A stretch of DNA of 64,000 nt from Woeseiaceae bacterium (GCA_024640345.1 JAHEFD010000003.1:56620-120619); one strand, 5' to 3'. Shown: positions 1 to 9,986, counted from the stretch's first letter. Numbers and translations are program-made. Notes: generated by a model not told the origin, from the letters alone.

Positions 1-531
1 GTAATCGAGATCGAGTACAGGCGTACCATTGTAGATTCCAACAGACACTGCGGCGATCTGGCCGTGCAGCGGATTCTTCTTCAGGTCACCGCTGGCGCAC
101 AAGCGGTTCATGGCAATCAACAGTGCAACAAAAGAACCGCTGATCGCGGCGGTACGTGTGCCGCCATCCGCCTGCAGTACATCGCAATCGAGTGTGACCG
201 TTCGTTCGCCCAGGGCTTTTAAGTCCGTCGCCGCGCGAAGTGACCTTCCGATGAGCCGCTGGATTTCCTGGGTTCGACCGCTTTGCTTGCCACGCGCCGC
301 CTCGCGGCCTGAACGCGTATTCGTGGAGCCCGGCAACATGCCGTATTCACCCGTCACCCAACCCTGGCCACCACCGCGTAACCAGGGTGGCACCCGGTTT
401 TCAACGCTGGCGGTACAAAGGACTCGGGTATCCCCAAACTCTGCCAGTACGCTTCCGGCCGCGTGTTTTGTGTAGTCAGTAATGAATTGCACCGACCGCA
501 ATTCGTCGGGCGCACGGCCACTTGGTCGCAT
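1..531 (-). CDS. rph: Ribonuclease PH, 3' end cut by the window
   Basis: RNase PH is a phosphate-dependent 3'-5' exoribonuclease that trims tRNA precursors. Translating the complement from the ATG at 529-531 gives [16 protein letters not shown], then [40 protein letters not shown] sequence, the family signature, followed by [17 protein letters not shown] and [16 protein letters not shown]. These are the RNase PH core and phosphate-binding segments. About 177 residues are present; the family is usually about 238, so the C-terminal quarter lies left of the window. It is transcribed in the same direction as the PP2C gene upstream (stop at 701). Confidence 0.95.
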   Translation of the reverse strand, partial: MRPSGRAPDELRSVQFITDYTKHAAGSVLAEFGDTRVLCTASVENRVPPWLRGGGQGWVTGEYGMLPGSTNTRSGREAARGKQSGRTQEIQRLIGRSLRAATDLKALGERTVTLDCDVLQADGGTRTAAISGSFVALLIAMNRLCASGDLKKNPLHGQIAAVSVGIYNGTPVLDLDY

Positions 532-700
532 AAGTTTCTCCAGGATGTGAGAGCGGATATTAGCAGCTTGTCGAGGAAAGCCTCAGCTGCCCTGCGACGG
601 CACTATCCGCCCAATCGTCGAATGCGCTATGCAGATACCTGCGCTAAAAATCACCATCTCGCAGCCGGCGGTTCCGGACACAGGGACAGGTCAGGCGAGA

Positions 701-1447
701 TCACTCACCCAGCCAGAGCAAAGCCGTCGCGGTTGTATTGTCGCTGTAGGGTGAATTCATTGTCAGGGCTTTCATGCTCAGCGACTTCAGGTTATCGGCA
801 AGACTCATCGTTTTGCGGGTCGCGACCTCGGCGATCTCGTCGTCGTTCATGCCGGACCAGAGTCCGTCGGAACAAGCGAGCAGTACATCCCCGGGCTCGA
901 GCGTTTGCTTGCGCGTAATGCTCATGTCCGGAACTGGCGCATCACCGCCGATACAGCACTCCACAAAGTTTCTCATTGGATGGTCCAGCGCCTCTTCTTC
1001 TGTGATCGCGCCTTCCTGAATAAGCACTTCGACATGGCTATGGTCACGGGATCGTGTAATCAGGCGGCTTGCGCGCAGCTGATAGATTCTGCTGTCGCCA
1101 ATATGCGCCCACCAACTGCCACCTTCCTGCACGAGACAGACAGCACAGGTGGCGCGGGGCCGGAAGTCCACGGCAAGCTCCGCGCCGAGCTTGACGACTT
1201 CATCGTGTGCCCTGGACAGGGCCATATAGAGAAATCCCTGGGGATCAAAGATTGGCAGCGATGCGTTCGTAAAATAGTCCTGCACAACTTTCAAACCAAC
1301 TTCCGCCGCCCGTGCGCCATCCGAGTGCCCGCCCATTCCGTCGAAAACAAGCATGAGAGCAGCATCGCCCGCGACGACGATCGCCGCCCGGTCCTGGTTG
1401 TCCTGGCGGTCTCCCAGTGCTGAGACTTTTGCATACTCGATTTTCAT
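701..1447 (-). CDS. PP2C-type Ser/Thr protein phosphatase
   Basis: A soluble, metal-dependent PPM/PP2C phosphatase of 248 residues, the usual size for stand-alone bacterial (Stp-like) enzymes. Visible motifs in order are DRQDNQD near the N-terminus, the metal-binding FDGMGGHSDGARAA (about residues 35-48), GDSRIYQL, the SRDHSHVEVLI segment, CSDGLWSGM with the second metal-binding Asp, and the terminal DNTTATALL. All expected aspartates are present. No cognate kinase is in the window. It lies between rph and the divergent yicC. The substrate is unknown. Confidence 0.9.
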   Translation of the reverse strand: MKIEYAKVSALGDRQDNQDRAAIVVAGDAALMLVFDGMGGHSDGARAAEVGLKVVQDYFTNASLPIFDPQGFLYMALSRAHDEVVKLGAELAVDFRPRATCAVCLVQEGGSWWAHIGDSRIYQLRASRLITRSRDHSHVEVLIQEGAITEEEALDHPMRNFVECCIGGDAPVPDMSITRKQTLEPGDVLLACSDGLWSGMNDDEIAEVATRKTMSLADNLKSLSMKALTMNSPYSDNTTATALLWLGE

Positions 1448-1637
1448 TTCAGGGTGGATCTAACCTTTTGCTGGTCCGCATCGGCCGGCCAGCTTAGAAT
1501 AAATGGACTCATAAGCAAAACACACACATTCTCATTGCGCGTTTACGCGTGCAGTATCGCCCGACCCTGCAGCGAAGTCTGTGATGGGCGCATCGAATTT
1601 CTCGGCCCGCCCGGAGAGATTCCCAAAGGATTCGTTC

Positions 1638-2504
1638 ATGTTGAACAGTATGACCGGCTTCGCCCGGGCAGTGACCGAGACACCGTTCGGCACCCTGACG
1701 TGCGAGTTGCGAACCGTGAATCACCGCTATCTTGACGTGCAGTTCCGCCTGCCGGATGAACTGCGACCCAAGGAAATCGATCTTCGAAACAGGATCGGAG
1801 ACTCGGTGAAAAGGGGGAAGGTCGAGTGTTCGCTACATCTCCGTCGCGTGGCATCAGGGTCAGGGGAGCTCCGGCTGAACGAAGCGCTGGTCGGTCAGCT
1901 CGGCGCGCGTATCCAGGAGATAGTCAGGCTGCTGCCGGAAGCCTGTTCTGTCAACCCGGTCGACGTGCTGCGCTGGCCAGGCGTGGTTGCGGAGCCGGAA
2001 ATCGATACGGAACCACTGTTTATGGAGGCCAGCGCCCTGGTCGACGAGGCCCTGCAAGCCCTTTGCCTGATGCGGGAAAGTGAGGGTGCACGCATTGCCG
2101 AAATGCTGGCTTCGCGCCTGGACGATATCCATGGCATAGCGGCTGGCGTTCGCGTACGGATGCCGGAGGTGCTGGCCGCTGTCCGAACCCGGCAAAAAGA
2201 GCGTATCGACAAGCTTGATGTGGAGACGGATCCCGCCCGCCTCGAGACCGAGCTCGCATTGATCGCGCAGAAGCTCGACGTCGATGAGGAACTGGATCGA
2301 CTGGAAAGCCATATCAGCGAAGTGACAGCAACGCTGAAGAAAGATGAGGCCGTGGGGCGACGCCTTGATTTTCTGATGCAGGAACTCAACCGCGAAGCCA
2401 ACACGCTTGGCTCAAAATCTGCGGATACCGAGACAACGAATGCCGCGGTTGACCTCAAGGTCCTGATCGAGCAGATGCGTGAACAGATTCAGAACATCGA
2501 GTAG
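1638..2504 (+). CDS. yicC: YicC family endoribonuclease
   Basis: YicC proteins are oligomeric RNA endonucleases implicated in small-RNA turnover and stationary-phase physiology. The start at 1638 is chosen because MLNSMTGFARA is the conserved N-terminus and AAAGGA sits 7 nt upstream; the open frame extends further 5' to 1581 but without family sequence. The 288-residue product carries CELRTVNHRYLDV, FRLPDELRP and the C-terminal block GRRLDFLMQELNREANTLGSK with conserved acidic residues. It is followed 5 nt later by gmk, as in many proteobacteria. Confidence 0.93.
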   Translation: MLNSMTGFARAVTETPFGTLTCELRTVNHRYLDVQFRLPDELRPKEIDLRNRIGDSVKRGKVECSLHLRRVASGSGELRLNEALVGQLGARIQEIVRLLPEACSVNPVDVLRWPGVVAEPEIDTEPLFMEASALVDEALQALCLMRESEGARIAEMLASRLDDIHGIAAGVRVRMPEVLAAVRTRQKERIDKLDVETDPARLETELALIAQKLDVDEELDRLESHISEVTATLKKDEAVGRRLDFLMQELNREANTLGSKSADTETTNAAVDLKVLIEQMREQIQNIE

Positions 2505-2509
2505 AGCAA

Positions 2510-3127
2510 TTGAATTCCGCAGGTAGATTATTCGTCATCGCTGCGCCCTCGGGCGCGGGCAAGACAACCCTGGTCAGGGCCCTTGTTGAGCGAAATCCGG
2601 ATTTGAAGTTTTCGATTTCCTATACGACGCGAAAAAGACGCGACACCGAGCAGCACGGGCGCGACTATTTCTTTGTAGATATAGATGAGTTTCACTCTTT
2701 GCAGCAACGCGGCGAGTTGCTCGAGTCGGCTACCGTTTTCGATAACCTGTACGGAACCAGCCGCTCCCAGGTGGAAAGTCACCTGGCGAAGGGCAACCAC
2801 GTGATCCTGGAAATCGACTGGCAGGGCGCCCGGCAGGTCCGCGAATCAATGCCCGGCTGCATCACCATCTTTATTCTTCCGCCGTCGCGCCGGGAGCTCG
2901 AGCGACGCCTTCGCGGACGCCGCACCGACAGCGACACCGTCATCGCGAGGCGGCTGGCCGACGCGGTAGGGGATATGTCGCACTGGGCAGAATTCGACTT
3001 CGTCATTATCAATGACGATCTCGACGACTCGGTTGATGAACTGCAGGCAATCCTGGCTGGGGAAGGGGAAGCCAGCCTCACGAATAACCCTGATATCAGG
3101 GCCAGGATCGAAAATATTCTGGTTTAG
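2510..3127 (+). CDS. gmk: Guanylate kinase
   Basis: Catalyses GMP + ATP to GDP + ADP in the cytoplasm, feeding GTP and therefore (p)ppGpp synthesis by the downstream spoT. The protein of 205 residues shows the P-loop PSGAGKTT (residues 13-20), the GMP-binding SYTTRKRRDTEQHGRDYFF region (about 37-55), and LEIDWQGARQVR. The start is a TTG at 2510, 5 nt after the yicC stop, so translation is probably coupled. No upstream ATG exists in frame without running into yicC. Confidence 0.95.
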   Translation: MNSAGRLFVIAAPSGAGKTTLVRALVERNPDLKFSISYTTRKRRDTEQHGRDYFFVDIDEFHSLQQRGELLESATVFDNLYGTSRSQVESHLAKGNHVILEIDWQGARQVRESMPGCITIFILPPSRRELERRLRGRRTDSDTVIARRLADAVGDMSHWAEFDFVIINDDLDDSVDELQAILAGEGEASLTNNPDIRARIENILV

Positions 3128-3204
3128 CCATCCCGAATTGGGATAGACTGGTGGGTCTTGATTTTTGAAAGTGCCCGCCGGGCAGGTATTGGAGTAAGGA
3201 TCAC

Positions 3205-3486
3205 ATGGCCAGAATTACGGTCGAAGATTGTCTGCAAAACATAGACAATATTTTTGAAATGGTACTCGTCGCCGCCAAGCGTGCACGCCGGGTCGCACAT
3301 GGCGCGGATGCGCTGGTTGAGCTTGAGAACGACAAGCCCACTGTTGTTGCCTTGCGTGAAATCGCCGAAGGTCACATTACGCCGTCAATCCTGGAAGAGA
3401 TCGAGCAGCCCTCCACGGAAGAGTTCATGCAGCCTGAATCTTTGGATGAAATGATGCCGATGCGTGGAATCTCGATCGGCGATTGA
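3205..3486 (+). CDS. rpoZ: RNA polymerase omega subunit
   Basis: The 93-residue omega subunit stabilises the beta' subunit of RNA polymerase and contributes to a ppGpp binding site. The N-terminus [30 protein letters not shown] is the family signature; the usual NRFELV is NIFEMV here. The start is well supported by GGAGTAAGG about 8 nt upstream of the ATG. A 5-bp TGCCC/GGGCA stem lies just upstream of the Shine-Dalgarno sequence (3172-3184). It sits between gmk and spoT, a classical stringent-response operon. Confidence 0.96.
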   Translation: MARITVEDCLQNIDNIFEMVLVAAKRARRVAHGADALVELENDKPTVVALREIAEGHITPSILEEIEQPSTEEFMQPESLDEMMPMRGISIGD

Positions 3487-3543
3487 CCATAACTAAAGCC
3501 CCTCCGTCCATGCGGCTGCTCCAGCTTCGAGCTATTATGGGTC

Positions 3544-5727
3544 ATGGATTACGCCGCCACTTTACTCGCTAGACTTCCAGGTACGTCTGCCAGGCGTAGC
3601 AAGGATTTAAGGCAGCTCATAGAAACGCTGGAGGCGTACGTTCCTGCCGAGCAGGTCGAGCTGGTTCTCAAGGCGTATGAATTTGGTGCCATCGCCCACC
3701 AGGGGCAAACCCGAATGTCCGGGGAGCCCTACATCTCTCACCCCGTCGCCGTGGCAAAAATGCTTGCCGACATGCATTTTGATTCGCAGACAATTATCGC
3801 TGCGATATTGCATGATGTAATTGAAGACACCGATGTGCCGGTTTCCGAACTTGAGGAGTTGTTCGGCAAAGAGGTGGCGACTTTAGTTGACGGTGTCAGC
3901 AAGCTCGACCAAATGGAATTCACCAGCCGCGCCGAGGCGCAGGCGGAGAGCTTTCGCAAGATGATGCTGGCGATGATCGAGGACATCCGTGTCATTCTCG
4001 TGAAGCTCGCCGATCGTTTGCACAACATGGAAACGCTGGATGCGATGCCTCGTGAAAAACAGGCCCGCATCGCGAGAGAAACGCTCGAAATTTATGCCCC
4101 GATTGCCAATCGCCTTGGCATCAACCACATGAAAGTCGCGCTTGAAGACCTTGGTTTTCGTTACCTTTATCCTTTTCGATACGCCGTGCTCGATCGCGCG
4201 CTGAAGCGGAGCAAAGGCAGCCAGCGACAGATCGTCAGGAAAATCTCCGAGCGCATCATGAAAGCAATGGTGGACGAAGGCATTCAGGGCGATGTGCGCG
4301 GGCGCGAAAAACACCTTTACAGCATCTACAAGAAGATGGCGGGTAAGAAACGCCTCATGAGCGACGTAGTTGACGTTTACGGTTTTCGAATCATCGTCCC
4401 GGATGTAAATACCTGTTACCGCGTTCTCGGCATAGTGCACGGCCTGTACAAGCCAATGCCGGGTCGCTTCAAGGATTACATCGCCATCCCGCGCATCAAC
4501 GGCTACCAGTCACTGCACACAACGCTCTTCGGCCCAAAGGGACTACCGCTGGAAGTGCAGATTCGCACGACCAATATGGACCGGGTCGCCGAGTCAGGCG
4601 TTGCTGCCCACTGGCAATATAAAGCCATCGACAAATCGATAGCGACGCCACAACGCCGCGCGCGGGACTGGCTGGCCCGTTTGAACGAGATTCAGCAGAC
4701 CGGCACATCCGAGGAGTTCCTGGAAAGCGTCAAGGTCGATCTCTTTCCCGACAAGATCTATGTGTTTACGCCCAGGGGCGACATCATGCCGCTGCCCAAG
4801 GGGGCGACGATCGTTGACTTCGCATACGCCGTTCACACAGATGTTGGCGACCGTTGTGTAGCCGCCAAGGTCGATCGAATGCTCGTGCCACTGCGCTCAA
4901 CACTGCTAAACAGCCAGACGGTTGAAATCATTACTGCTCGTGGCGCAAAGCCGAACCCAAACTGGGTCTCTTTTGTTACCACCGCGAAAGCCCGAACGGC
5001 GATTCAGAAATACATGAAGAACATGCGTTCTAGCGAATCGATCGATCTCGGCAGGCGACTTCTCGACCGTTCATTGAAGGACCTTGGCTCATCAGTTCGA
5101 AAGGTCGGCAAAGTTCGTCTTCATGAAGCGCTCGAAGAACTGGGAATCAAGGATGCGGATGCACTTTATGAGCAACTGGGACTCGGCGAACGACTGGCGC
5201 CGCTCACGGCCCGATTCCTGATCGGCGAGAAAGAAGACAGCCCGGAACCCACATCGGCCAACCTTGTCATCGCCGGCACCGAGGGCATGGTGGTGAGCTA
5301 TGCAAAATGCTGTTACCCGATACCGGGCGATGATGTGATGGGTTACCTGAGCACTGGTCGTGGCGTCGTTATTCACAGGAACTCCTGTGGCAACCTGGCC
5401 AACTTTCGCAAACAACCAAACAAGTGGATAACCGTCAGCTGGGAAGAAGGCATTGACCGCGACTTTTCCAGCCAGATACAGGTTGAGACCGTTGACAAAA
5501 CCGGCGTACTGGCGGAAGTCGCTGCCGTCATCGCCGACTCGGAGTCAAACATCGAGGAAGTTTCCGTCAATAATCATCATGAAGATATTTCATCGATGAC
5601 CTTCCTCCTGCAAGTCAAGAATCGCGTTCACCTGGCACGCATCCTGCGCAACGTACGCAAAATGCAGAATGTCATTCGGGTCAGTCGCGACAACGCCATG
5701 AAAAATACAGCTCGGAGAATGAAGTGA
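3544..5727 (+). CDS. spoT: Bifunctional (p)ppGpp synthetase/hydrolase
   Basis: A RelA/SpoT-family enzyme of 727 residues that makes and degrades (p)ppGpp. The HD hydrolase domain is intact, with HPVAVAKML (His66) and the HD pair at residues 90-91 in ILHDVIEDT, followed by KLADRLHNMETL. The synthetase domain has GREKHLYSIYKKM and the RINGYQSLHTTLFGP region. A TGS domain (VFTPRGDIMPLPKGAT) and a C-terminal ACT domain follow. TATTAT at 3533-3538 ends 5 nt before the ATG and no Shine-Dalgarno sequence is visible, so an additional leaderless start is possible. It overlaps ridA by 4 nt. Confidence 0.95.
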   Translation: MDYAATLLARLPGTSARRSKDLRQLIETLEAYVPAEQVELVLKAYEFGAIAHQGQTRMSGEPYISHPVAVAKMLADMHFDSQTIIAAILHDVIEDTDVPVSELEELFGKEVATLVDGVSKLDQMEFTSRAEAQAESFRKMMLAMIEDIRVILVKLADRLHNMETLDAMPREKQARIARETLEIYAPIANRLGINHMKVALEDLGFRYLYPFRYAVLDRALKRSKGSQRQIVRKISERIMKAMVDEGIQGDVRGREKHLYSIYKKMAGKKRLMSDVVDVYGFRIIVPDVNTCYRVLGIVHGLYKPMPGRFKDYIAIPRINGYQSLHTTLFGPKGLPLEVQIRTTNMDRVAESGVAAHWQYKAIDKSIATPQRRARDWLARLNEIQQTGTSEEFLESVKVDLFPDKIYVFTPRGDIMPLPKGATIVDFAYAVHTDVGDRCVAAKVDRMLVPLRSTLLNSQTVEIITARGAKPNPNWVSFVTTAKARTAIQKYMKNMRSSESIDLGRRLLDRSLKDLGSSVRKVGKVRLHEALEELGIKDADALYEQLGLGERLAPLTARFLIGEKEDSPEPTSANLVIAGTEGMVVSYAKCCYPIPGDDVMGYLSTGRGVVIHRNSCGNLANFRKQPNKWITVSWEEGIDRDFSSQIQVETVDKTGVLAEVAAVIADSESNIEEVSVNNHHEDISSMTFLLQVKNRVHLARILRNVRKMQNVIRVSRDNAMKNTARRMK

Positions 5728-6104
5728 GCAAAAACCCCGTAGTAACCGCTGACGCACCATCCGCTATTGGTACCTACTCGCAGGCTATCAAGGTCGGCAA
5801 CCTGGTGTTCATGTCTGGACAGATTCCCCTGGTCCCGGCAACGATGGAAATTGTCGAAGGTGATTTCGAAGCCCGTGCGCACCAGGTTTTCAGCAACCTT
5901 CGTGCGATCGCAGAGGCGGCTGGCGGAGATCTCGACCAGATCGTCAAGCTCACCATTTATCTGACTGACCTCGGCAACTTCGCCACAGTAAACAGCGTGA
6001 TGGAAAGCTACTTCGAGAAGCCGTATCCCGCGCGTGCCGCGCTGGGGGTTGCCTCCTTGCCAAAGGGCGTCGATATTGAAGCCGAGGCTATACTGGCTCT
6101 CTAA
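5724..6104 (+). CDS. ridA: RidA family imine/enamine deaminase
   Basis: RidA hydrolyses reactive 2-aminoacrylate and related enamines released by PLP enzymes. The 126-residue protein has the expected core: GTYSQAIKVGNLVFMSGQIPL near the N-terminus and the catalytic-arginine segment PARAALGVASLPKGVDIEAEAI at the C-terminus. It starts at a GTG within the GTGA overlap with the spoT stop, implying translational coupling. Placement between spoT and recG is conserved in related gammaproteobacteria. Confidence 0.93.
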   Translation: MSKNPVVTADAPSAIGTYSQAIKVGNLVFMSGQIPLVPATMEIVEGDFEARAHQVFSNLRAIAEAAGGDLDQIVKLTIYLTDLGNFATVNSVMESYFEKPYPARAALGVASLPKGVDIEAEAILAL

Positions 6105-6122
6105 ACGGAACGACGGGCCGGC

Positions 6123-8222
6123 GTGGATAATCGTGGAAATCAACCGGCTTCCAGTCTCGCCGCGCCGTTAACCGTTCTGAAGGGCGTCGGCCCTGCGCTG
6201 GCCAAGACACTTGAACGTCTCGACCTGTTCAGGGTCGAGGATGTCCTCTTTCTACTCCCGTTTCGCTATGAAGACCGGACGAAACTCAATCGAATCGGAT
6301 CCGTCCGACCCGGTATGCGTTGCCTCGTCAGTGGAGAGGTGCTGCTGGCCGAAACGGTATACCGCGGGCGGCGCAACCTTTTGGTTCGGATTGGCGACGG
6401 CAGCGGACAGATGACGCTGCGCTTCTTCCATTTCTCACGGCAGCAGTTGCTGCAATTCCAGGCCGGGCTCACGGTGACGTGTTTCGGGGACGTTCGCGCC
6501 GGGCCTCTCGGACCTGAGATGGTTCATCCCGAGTACCGGATACTGCGCGAAGGCCAGCGCCCCACGGTCACGGACGCGCTGACGCCCGTCTACCCGATGA
6601 CCGAGGGTATTCAGCAGGGTCGCATGAGAAATCTCGTCGCCCAGGCCCTGTCGATAATGCGGAGAGAGGCTCCTGCGGAACTGCTGCCATCGACGATTCT
6701 CGAAAAACTTCAGCTGCCGAAACTTTCCGAGGCCCTGAGTTACCTGCACACGCCACCGCCCGATGTTGACCTGGCCAGCATCGAAGCCGGCAAGCACCCC
6801 TGCCAGGTCCGGCTGGCGTTCGAGGAACTGCTGGCTCATTACATGAGCCTCAGAAACCTGCGGCACCTCGCCAACCAGGAGGCAGCCGTTGCGCTTGGCG
6901 ACAATTCGGGGCTACCGCAGAGATTCATTGACAGCCTGCCCTATCAACTCACCAGCGCTCAACAGCGTGTCGTCGCGGAAATTGCCGCCGACCTGAAAGA
7001 ACCACACCCGATGATGCGTTTGATCCAGGGCGACGTTGGTTCGGGAAAGACCGTCGTGGCGGCGACCGCGTGCGCGCAGGCTGTCTCGTCCGGTGTACAG
7101 GCGGCAGTAATGGCGCCTACCGAGTTGCTGGCCGAGCAGCACTGGACCAGCTTCGCAGACTGGTTTCGCGAATTTGATGTCGAGTTGGCATGGCTGTCAG
7201 GCAGCCAGAAACAATCGGAACGACGGGCATCCCTTGAAGCGATCCAGACAGGCAAGGCAAAAATCATTATCGGGACGCATGCGTTGTTCCAGGAGGGCGT
7301 CGACTTTGACAATCTCGCGCTGGTCGTTATCGACGAGCAACATCGCTTCGGGGTACATCAACGTGTAGCGCTTAGAAATAAAGGTGTTGGTGGCAGCGGA
7401 CATCCACACCAACTGGTCATGACTGCAACGCCGATCCCGAGGACATTGGCGATGGCTGCTTATGCTGACCTCGATACATCAGTAATCGACGAGCTGCCGC
7501 CGGGGAGACGACCAGTGACAACCATTGCGCTGCCAGACACAAGGCGGAGCGAAGTTATCGAGCGGGTGCGGCAGGCGTGCTCCCGTGGTCAACAGGCATA
7601 CTGGGTTTGCCCGCTTATTGATGAATCCGAAGTCCTCGACTACCAGGCCGCCGAAGTCAGCTATGAGATGCTGACGCAAGCCCTGGGTGACTTGCGCGTC
7701 GGACTGGTCCACGGCCGCATGAAGCACCCCGCGAAGGACAAGGTCATGCGCGCGTTCAAGAACGGTAGCGTTGACGTGCTGGTCGCGACAACCGTCATTG
7801 AGGTGGGCGTAGATGTGCCTAACGCAAGCCTGATGATCATTGAAAATGCCGAGCGGATGGGCCTGTCGCAACTACATCAGCTACGCGGCCGGGTAGGGCG
7901 CGGCGCCGAGCAAAGTCACTGCGTCATGCTTTACAAACAGCCGTTGGGGCAACTTGCACGAAACCGGCTTGCCGTTCTGCGGGAAACCAATGACGGTTTC
8001 GTTGTCGCACAACGTGACCTGGAACTTCGCGGCCCCGGCGAACTGCTCGGAACGAAACAAACAGGCCTTCCCGAGTACCGCATTGCCAACCTCGTCCGCG
8101 ACGCGGCGCTGATGCCAACCGTGCAGCAGAGTGCGGAGACCATACATCTGCACTACCCGGATGCCGCGAGGACCATCATACGGCGCTGGCTCGGCGACGC
8201 GCATCAGTACGGCAAAGTCTGA
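6123..8222 (+). CDS. recG: ATP-dependent DNA helicase RecG
   Basis: RecG remodels stalled forks and Holliday junctions. At 699 residues it matches the family length. An N-terminal wedge/OB-fold region (SGEVLLAETVYRGRRNLLVRIGDG, around residue 75) precedes the helicase domains, with Walker A GDVGSGKTVVA, the DEQH box VVIDEQHRFGVHQR, the MTATPIPRTLA motif III, and QLRGRVGRG motif VI. The start is a GTG at 6123, 18 nt after the ridA stop. It is the last strongly linked gene of the gmk-spoT operon. Confidence 0.95.
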   Translation: MDNRGNQPASSLAAPLTVLKGVGPALAKTLERLDLFRVEDVLFLLPFRYEDRTKLNRIGSVRPGMRCLVSGEVLLAETVYRGRRNLLVRIGDGSGQMTLRFFHFSRQQLLQFQAGLTVTCFGDVRAGPLGPEMVHPEYRILREGQRPTVTDALTPVYPMTEGIQQGRMRNLVAQALSIMRREAPAELLPSTILEKLQLPKLSEALSYLHTPPPDVDLASIEAGKHPCQVRLAFEELLAHYMSLRNLRHLANQEAAVALGDNSGLPQRFIDSLPYQLTSAQQRVVAEIAADLKEPHPMMRLIQGDVGSGKTVVAATACAQAVSSGVQAAVMAPTELLAEQHWTSFADWFREFDVELAWLSGSQKQSERRASLEAIQTGKAKIIIGTHALFQEGVDFDNLALVVIDEQHRFGVHQRVALRNKGVGGSGHPHQLVMTATPIPRTLAMAAYADLDTSVIDELPPGRRPVTTIALPDTRRSEVIERVRQACSRGQQAYWVCPLIDESEVLDYQAAEVSYEMLTQALGDLRVGLVHGRMKHPAKDKVMRAFKNGSVDVLVATTVIEVGVDVPNASLMIIENAERMGLSQLHQLRGRVGRGAEQSHCVMLYKQPLGQLARNRLAVLRETNDGFVVAQRDLELRGPGELLGTKQTGLPEYRIANLVRDAALMPTVQQSAETIHLHYPDAARTIIRRWLGDAHQYGKV

Positions 8223-8273
8223 ATCTGGTATTTTTGCAGCTGTCACCCACCAGGCATCGATCCATACCGACAG

Positions 8274-9197
8274 ATGAACAGTCCCAATCCGAAAAAAACA
8301 GCAAGGTCCATGGCGCCGGGCATCATCGTACAACTCAGGAACTACGTTCAGCTGATGCGCCTGGACAAGCCGATTGGTGTCTGGCTGTTGCTCTGGCCAA
8401 CACTGTGGGCTTTGTGGATCGCCGGTAAAGGACATCCGGATGCCGGCGTCTTTCTCGTGTTCATCGTGGGCGTCATCGTGATGCGTTCGGCCGGTTGCGT
8501 GTTGAATGATTTTGCAGACCGGAATATCGACCCCTACGTCGAGCGGACGCGCACGCGCCCCATCGCCTCAGGCGCTGTTGCACCGATGGAGGCGATCACC
8601 CTGTTCGTTGCTCTCGCGCTTGTCGCAATTGGCCTCGCAGCAATGCTAAATCGACCGGCCCAGGTGCTCGCGATCATCGCTGCCGGATTAACCGTTGTTT
8701 ATCCATTCATCAAACGTTTCGTGTCGATTCCCCAGTTCGTTCTTGGTGCGGCTTTCGGCTGGGCCGTACCTATGGCGTTTGCCGCACAAACCGGCGAGGC
8801 ACCGCAGATCGCGTGGCTCGTGTTTGGCACCGCGCTGATATGGGCTGTCATTTACGACACTTTCTACGCCATGGTCGATCGCGAGGACGATCTCAAGGTT
8901 GGGGTCAAATCGACGGCAATCCTGTTTGGAGACGCGGACCTTTTTGTCATCGGCGGCCTGCAGCTGCTGATGCTCACGGCTCTTGTGTTTATCGGTAACA
9001 TGGCTGAGCTGGGTATATGGTACTTCGGCGCAATCGGTGTTGCGGCAATCATCATGGCCTATCACCAGTGGCTCGCGCGCGATCGAAAACCCAGCGCCTG
9101 TTTTCAAGTGTTCCTGCACAATCACTATATTGGCATGATCATCTTCATCGGCATCGTGCTGCATTACACTTTTGCGACCGGCTCGCCGGCGCCATGA
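8274..9197 (+). CDS. ubiA: 4-hydroxybenzoate polyprenyltransferase
   Basis: An integral inner-membrane prenyltransferase that joins the polyprenyl tail to 4-hydroxybenzoate in ubiquinone synthesis. The 307-residue sequence has the first Asp-rich motif NDFADRNID and the second YDTFYAMVDREDD, with about eight hydrophobic segments. An alternative ATG at 8310 (MAPGIIVQLRNYVQL) would remove a short basic extension and match E. coli UbiA better. No ubiC (chorismate lyase) precedes it, unlike the enterobacterial ubiCA operon. Confidence 0.93.
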   Translation: MNSPNPKKTARSMAPGIIVQLRNYVQLMRLDKPIGVWLLLWPTLWALWIAGKGHPDAGVFLVFIVGVIVMRSAGCVLNDFADRNIDPYVERTRTRPIASGAVAPMEAITLFVALALVAIGLAAMLNRPAQVLAIIAAGLTVVYPFIKRFVSIPQFVLGAAFGWAVPMAFAAQTGEAPQIAWLVFGTALIWAVIYDTFYAMVDREDDLKVGVKSTAILFGDADLFVIGGLQLLMLTALVFIGNMAELGIWYFGAIGVAAIIMAYHQWLARDRKPSACFQVFLHNHYIGMIIFIGIVLHYTFATGSPAP

Positions 9198-9275
9198 AAA
9201 TGAACGACCGGCATAAGCGGCAGACTTACAAGAGCAAACCCCGGAAAAGTGTGCTGCAAAAAAATCACCGCTCTA

Positions 9276-9986
9276 TCAGGGTCTACCCTGTCTGAAGACA
9301 GTTGATGCGCGGGCCACGGTCAATACGCCGACCCGCTCGACTCCCGCACTCCTCAGGGCTCTCGCCAACTGCTCACAAGTGGCGCCCGTTGTTATTACAT
9401 CGTCAATAACCAGCGGATAACGAGGAACTGGCTTGCCATTTATCGCAAAGGCGCCGCGCAGGTTCTTTTTTCGCATTGCCGAACTAAGGCCGGACTGCGA
9501 TTTCGTCGGACGAACCCGGGCGACAGAGTCGAGGACAGGAAGGCCTGTCCGTTTCGCCAGTTCCTTGCACAGTTCAGCCGCCTGGTTGAAGCCGCGGGTG
9601 ATGTGCCGCCAACGATGCAGGGGCACTGCGACCAGGCCATCACAGTCGCTGAACTCCGATTTCAGCAGGGAGACCAGTAGTGACGCGAAGGCCGGCGCGT
9701 ACATTAGCTGGCGATGGAATTTCATCGCTTTCAATGCTGTATCAACCGGAAAAGCATAATGCAGTGGTGACCGAGCCTTGTCATAGGCGGGCAGCCGCTT
9801 CTGGCACGCTGCGCAAAAAACCTCGTGCGGCAAACCTTCAACAACTGGTTGTCCGCAGCGCTCGCAGAACGTGCGATTCCAGGGCAGGGTGTCAAGACAG
9901 CGCTCGCAAATACGATCGGTTTGCCAGACCTCTCCGCAGAAGACGCAGGTGTGGCGCAATACGAGATCTGGTATCGGGAGACTCAT
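9276..9986 (-). CDS. comF: ComF family amidophosphoribosyltransferase-like protein
   Basis: ComF proteins carry an N-terminal zinc-binding region and a PRTase domain and are linked to DNA uptake and processing. The 236-residue product contains CVFCGEVWQTDRICERCLDTL and CERCGQP...FCAAC (four CxxC-type pairs) and the C-terminal PRPP loop VIDDVITTGAT. The start at 9986 (MSLPIPDLV) is preferred because the Cys region begins soon after it; an upstream ATG at 10067 also exists but would overlap the bioC start. It is divergent from bioC, as comF is from biotin genes in pseudomonads. Confidence 0.88.
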   Translation of the reverse strand: MSLPIPDLVLRHTCVFCGEVWQTDRICERCLDTLPWNRTFCERCGQPVVEGLPHEVFCAACQKRLPAYDKARSPLHYAFPVDTALKAMKFHRQLMYAPAFASLLVSLLKSEFSDCDGLVAVPLHRWRHITRGFNQAAELCKELAKRTGLPVLDSVARVRPTKSQSGLSSAMRKKNLRGAFAINGKPVPRYPLVIDDVITTGATCEQLARALRSAGVERVGVLTVARASTVFRQGRP

